Position numbers and translations under genes: made by a program
Notes under the pieces: model-generated
What the model was told of the DNA's origin: nothing
What the model saw: the letters and a program-made list of their open reading frames with translations, nothing else
Databases searched by the model: none
Shown here: in pieces, positions 6,086 to 7,865 of the stretch
Layout: each line of letters starts with the position of its first letter
How positions within the stretch are numbered: position 1 is the stretch's first letter
NCBI GenBank assembly: GCA_028288775.1
Contig: JAQGHP010000589.1
Span: forward strand, 1-7,865
DNA: 7,865 nt
Origin: Phycisphaerales bacterium
Lineage (GTDB): Bacteria; Planctomycetota; Phycisphaerae; Tepidisphaerales; Tepidisphaeraceae
Reading direction: 5' to 3'

Positions 6086-7865
6086 ATGGAGAAGCTTGTG
6101 ACTAATTCGTTGTTGCCGTCGATGCATTCCTTTCGTCTGGGTCCTATCGCATCGGGCGACCGTCGCCGCATTCATGCCGTGCGGGCCGCGGCACACTCGC
6201 TCGTCGAAATGCTCGAGCAGCGCACGCTTCTCTCCTCGGTGCTCACCCCCGTCGCCGACACCTTCGTCCGTGACCACAACTACGCCTTGACCAACTTCGG
6301 CTCGTCCCCCCTGCTTTTCGTGAAAAATGCCAGCTCGGGTGACAACCGCGTGTCATTCCTGAAGTTCGATCTCACGGGCCTTACCTCCATCAACAGTGCG
6401 GTGCTCCAGTTGAGCGGCTCCTTGCAGAGCAGCCACGCCCCCGCCACCGATACCGGCGTCTACGCGGTTTCCGATACGTCCTGGGTCGAGGGCGACGGCA
6501 ACATCGTCAATTCAATCGGCGACGGCTTCGACACCGACAATTCGCCCAGCGGAGAAATGACCTGGAACAACCAGCCGTCCGTTGACGGCCCGCTTCTGGC
6601 GACGGCCACCGTTAGCCGCAGCAGCTTCCAGGCCATCACCTTCGACCTGACGCAGTACATTCAGCAGCAGATCAACGCCGGCGCGACGCAGGTCACGCTG
6701 GCATTGGAAAACATCCAGCCGACGTCGCAGGAGACCGAATTCCTGTCGCGGGAATCGACCTCGCAAGGTTCCGGGCCGCAGTTGGTGATAACCGACAACA
6801 ATTCCACCCCTCCCTCGTCGACGGTATCGGCGTCCGATGTCAACGACCCCGCCGCGACGGAAGTGGTCAACGTCACCTACAGCAGCCCGTTCGGAATCAA
6901 CGCATCGACGATCGACATTGGCGATATCAGCGTCACCCCCGCGGGCGGGGGTTCGCCCCTGAGCATCAGCGGCGTGAACTCCGTCACCAATTCCGACGGC
7001 TCGGTAACCGCCTCCTATGTCGTCGCGACCCCGGGCGGCGGAAACTGGAGCGCATCGAGCAACGGCGCATACACCGTCTCGCTGGCCGCCGGGGCCGTCA
7101 CCGACTCGCTGGGCCTGGGCGTCTCGGCGGCCTTCGGATCGTTCCGCGTGAGCGTCGCGGACACCTCTCCGCCCACTTCCAATATCTCCGCCCCCGACGT
7201 CACGACCGCGGGCGGCGGCAACTACACCTTCACCATCACCTACAACGACAACGTCGCGGTGGACCCCTCGACCATTACGCTCGACAACGTCGCCGTCACG
7301 GGTCCGGGCGGGCCGCTCCAGGTCACCGGAGTGACGGTCAGCCCGACCGGCAACGGCGGATATCTCGCCACCTACACCGTCGCCGCGCCCAACGGCGCGT
7401 GGGACGCCAGCGCCGACGGCCAGTACATTGTCTCACTGCACGACAGTCAGGTCGCCGACACCGCCGGCAACACCGCGCCGAACAATTTCGCCAACTTCAA
7501 CGTCGCCATCAACGCGCCCGACACGTCAGCGCCATTCGTCAGCTCGATCAACGCACCGGGCATCAACGCTTCCGGCGGCACCAGCGAGACGGTCGTCGTC
7601 ACCTACGGGGATAACGTCGCCGTCAACGCCTCGACCATCGACGTTAACGACATCACGGTCGTCGGGCCCGGCGGCGGCGCGCTACTCGTCACCGGGGCGA
7701 CTTTCGCCGGCTCCGGCCAGACCGTGACCGCAACCTACACCGTCGCCGCCCCCGGCGGCGTGTGGAATTCCTCCGACAACGGCACCTACACAATCTCCAT
7801 CGTTCCCGGCCAGGTCGCCGACAGCTCGAACAACTACGTGGGCGGCGCAAGCGGCGCGTTCAACG
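6086..7865 (+). CDS. Large exported surface protein: LExR-LLS motif, DNRLRE/CBM96-like domain, Ig-like repeats; 3' partial
   Basis: The frame runs from the ATG at 6086 to the window edge without a stop (593 full codons). An in-frame TGA at 6050 and no other start between support this ATG, although only a weak AAAAGAG precedes it. Residues 1-50 are basic and then read MLEQRTLLS (42-50), a variant of the LEPR-XLL motif found near the N-terminus of many large planctomycete surface proteins. Residues about 55-236 fit the DNRLRE/CBM96-like domain: ADTFVRD, NFGSSPLLFVK, NRVSFLKFDL, SAVLQLSG, MTWNNQPS, ITFDLTQYI and EFLSRES before PQLVI. CBM96 modules bind polysaccharides such as alginate in known cases; the ligand here is unknown. 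From 243 on come at least three Ig-like repeats with ASTIDI, DNVAV, TYTVAAP and NGTYTISI motifs. The protein is probably a secreted or cell-surface adhesin or matrix component; its full size and C-terminal anchor lie outside the window. Confidence 0.85.
   Translation, partial: MEKLVTNSLLPSMHSFRLGPIASGDRRRIHAVRAAAHSLVEMLEQRTLLSSVLTPVADTFVRDHNYALTNFGSSPLLFVKNASSGDNRVSFLKFDLTGLTSINSAVLQLSGSLQSSHAPATDTGVYAVSDTSWVEGDGNIVNSIGDGFDTDNSPSGEMTWNNQPSVDGPLLATATVSRSSFQAITFDLTQYIQQQINAGATQVTLALENIQPTSQETEFLSRESTSQGSGPQLVITDNNSTPPSSTVSASDVNDPAATEVVNVTYSSPFGINASTIDIGDISVTPAGGGSPLSISGVNSVTNSDGSVTASYVVATPGGGNWSASSNGAYTVSLAAGAVTDSLGLGVSAAFGSFRVSVADTSPPTSNISAPDVTTAGGGNYTFTITYNDNVAVDPSTITLDNVAVTGPGGPLQVTGVTVSPTGNGGYLATYTVAAPNGAWDASADGQYIVSLHDSQVADTAGNTAPNNFANFNVAINAPDTSAPFVSSINAPGINASGGTSETVVVTYGDNVAVNASTIDVNDITVVGPGGGALLVTGATFAGSGQTVTATYTVAAPGGVWNSSDNGTYTISIVPGQVADSSNNYVGGASGAFN
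6812..7159 (+). repeat. Ig-like protein repeat 1 (diverged)
   Basis: Residues 243-358 of the surface protein, about 116 residues. It shares with the next two units INASTIDIGDISV, TASYVVATPGGGNW, SSNGAYTVSL and GAVTDSLG, but is the most diverged copy and lacks the DNVAV box, having SSPFGI instead. Confidence 0.7.
7160..7519 (+). repeat. Ig-like protein repeat 2
   Basis: Residues 359-478, exactly 120 residues from DTSPPTSN to the next DTSAPFVS. Key parts are YNDNVAVDPSTITLDNVAV, ATYTVAAPNGAW, DGQYIVSL and QVADTAGN. Acidic loop residues could bind calcium, as in related bacterial Ig/cadherin-like repeats, but this is not shown. Confidence 0.78.
7520..7865 (+). repeat. Ig-like protein repeat 3, cut by the window edge
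   Basis: From residue 479, 115 residues visible. It matches repeat 2 in order: YGDNVAVNASTIDVNDITV, ATYTVAAPGGVW, DNGTYTISI and GQVADSSNN. A 17-base stretch (ACCTACACCGTCGCCGC) is identical at 7370-7386 and 7733-7749, showing similarity at DNA level and suggesting expansion by duplication; more units probably follow. Confidence 0.75.

Overview
The window looks like a piece of a GC-rich planctomycete chromosome, probably from the Phycisphaerae side of the phylum. This is inferred from gene content, not from a marker gene. The clues are a large helical protein ending in a formylglycine-generating-enzyme (FGE/SUMF1-like) fold, a BBP2-type outer-membrane barrel protein, and a large surface protein with a planctomycete-style LExR-x-LLS N-terminal motif followed by a DNRLRE/CBM96-like domain and Ig-like repeats.

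Layout. Bases 1-2643 (+) hold the 3' part of a large SUMF1-like protein gene whose start lies outside the window. Its TGA overlaps the GTG start of the next gene (2640-3641, +), a lipoprotein related to M48 metallopeptidases. This pair looks translationally coupled: AAGGAGG lies 7 nt before the GTG. The lipoprotein has HAYAH where active M48 enzymes have HExxH, so it is probably a pseudo-protease. Its unusually long signal region is encoded across an AT-rich, repetitive, palindromic element (about 2661-2785) unlike the rest of the gene.

Bases 3642-4015 form a convergent intergenic region packed with hairpins. It holds a GC stem-loop after the lipoprotein gene, a REPIN-like element with two 28-bp inverted arms, a CCCTCTCCC/GGGAGAGGG stem-loop, and an 11-bp stem that probably ends the minus-strand gene. 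Bases 4016-5335 (-) encode a 439-residue outer-membrane barrel protein with a Sec signal peptide and a strong ribosome binding site.

Bases 5336-6085 are a long divergent intergenic region, less GC-rich in its middle, with no convincing gene. From 6086 to the window end (+), an open frame of 593 codons encodes the N-terminal part of a large exported surface protein. It has no stop in the window and contains at least three Ig-like repeats of about 116-120 residues.

Together the genes point to cell-envelope and surface functions: an outer-membrane channel, a surface adhesin or carbohydrate-binding protein, an envelope lipoprotein and a SUMF1-fold protein. I see no clear defence system, mobile gene, CRISPR array, rRNA or tRNA. 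The most unusual points are the HAYAH pseudo-active site, the repeat-encoded signal peptide, the SUMF1-like domain without the FGE cysteine pair, and the REPIN without a transposase nearby.
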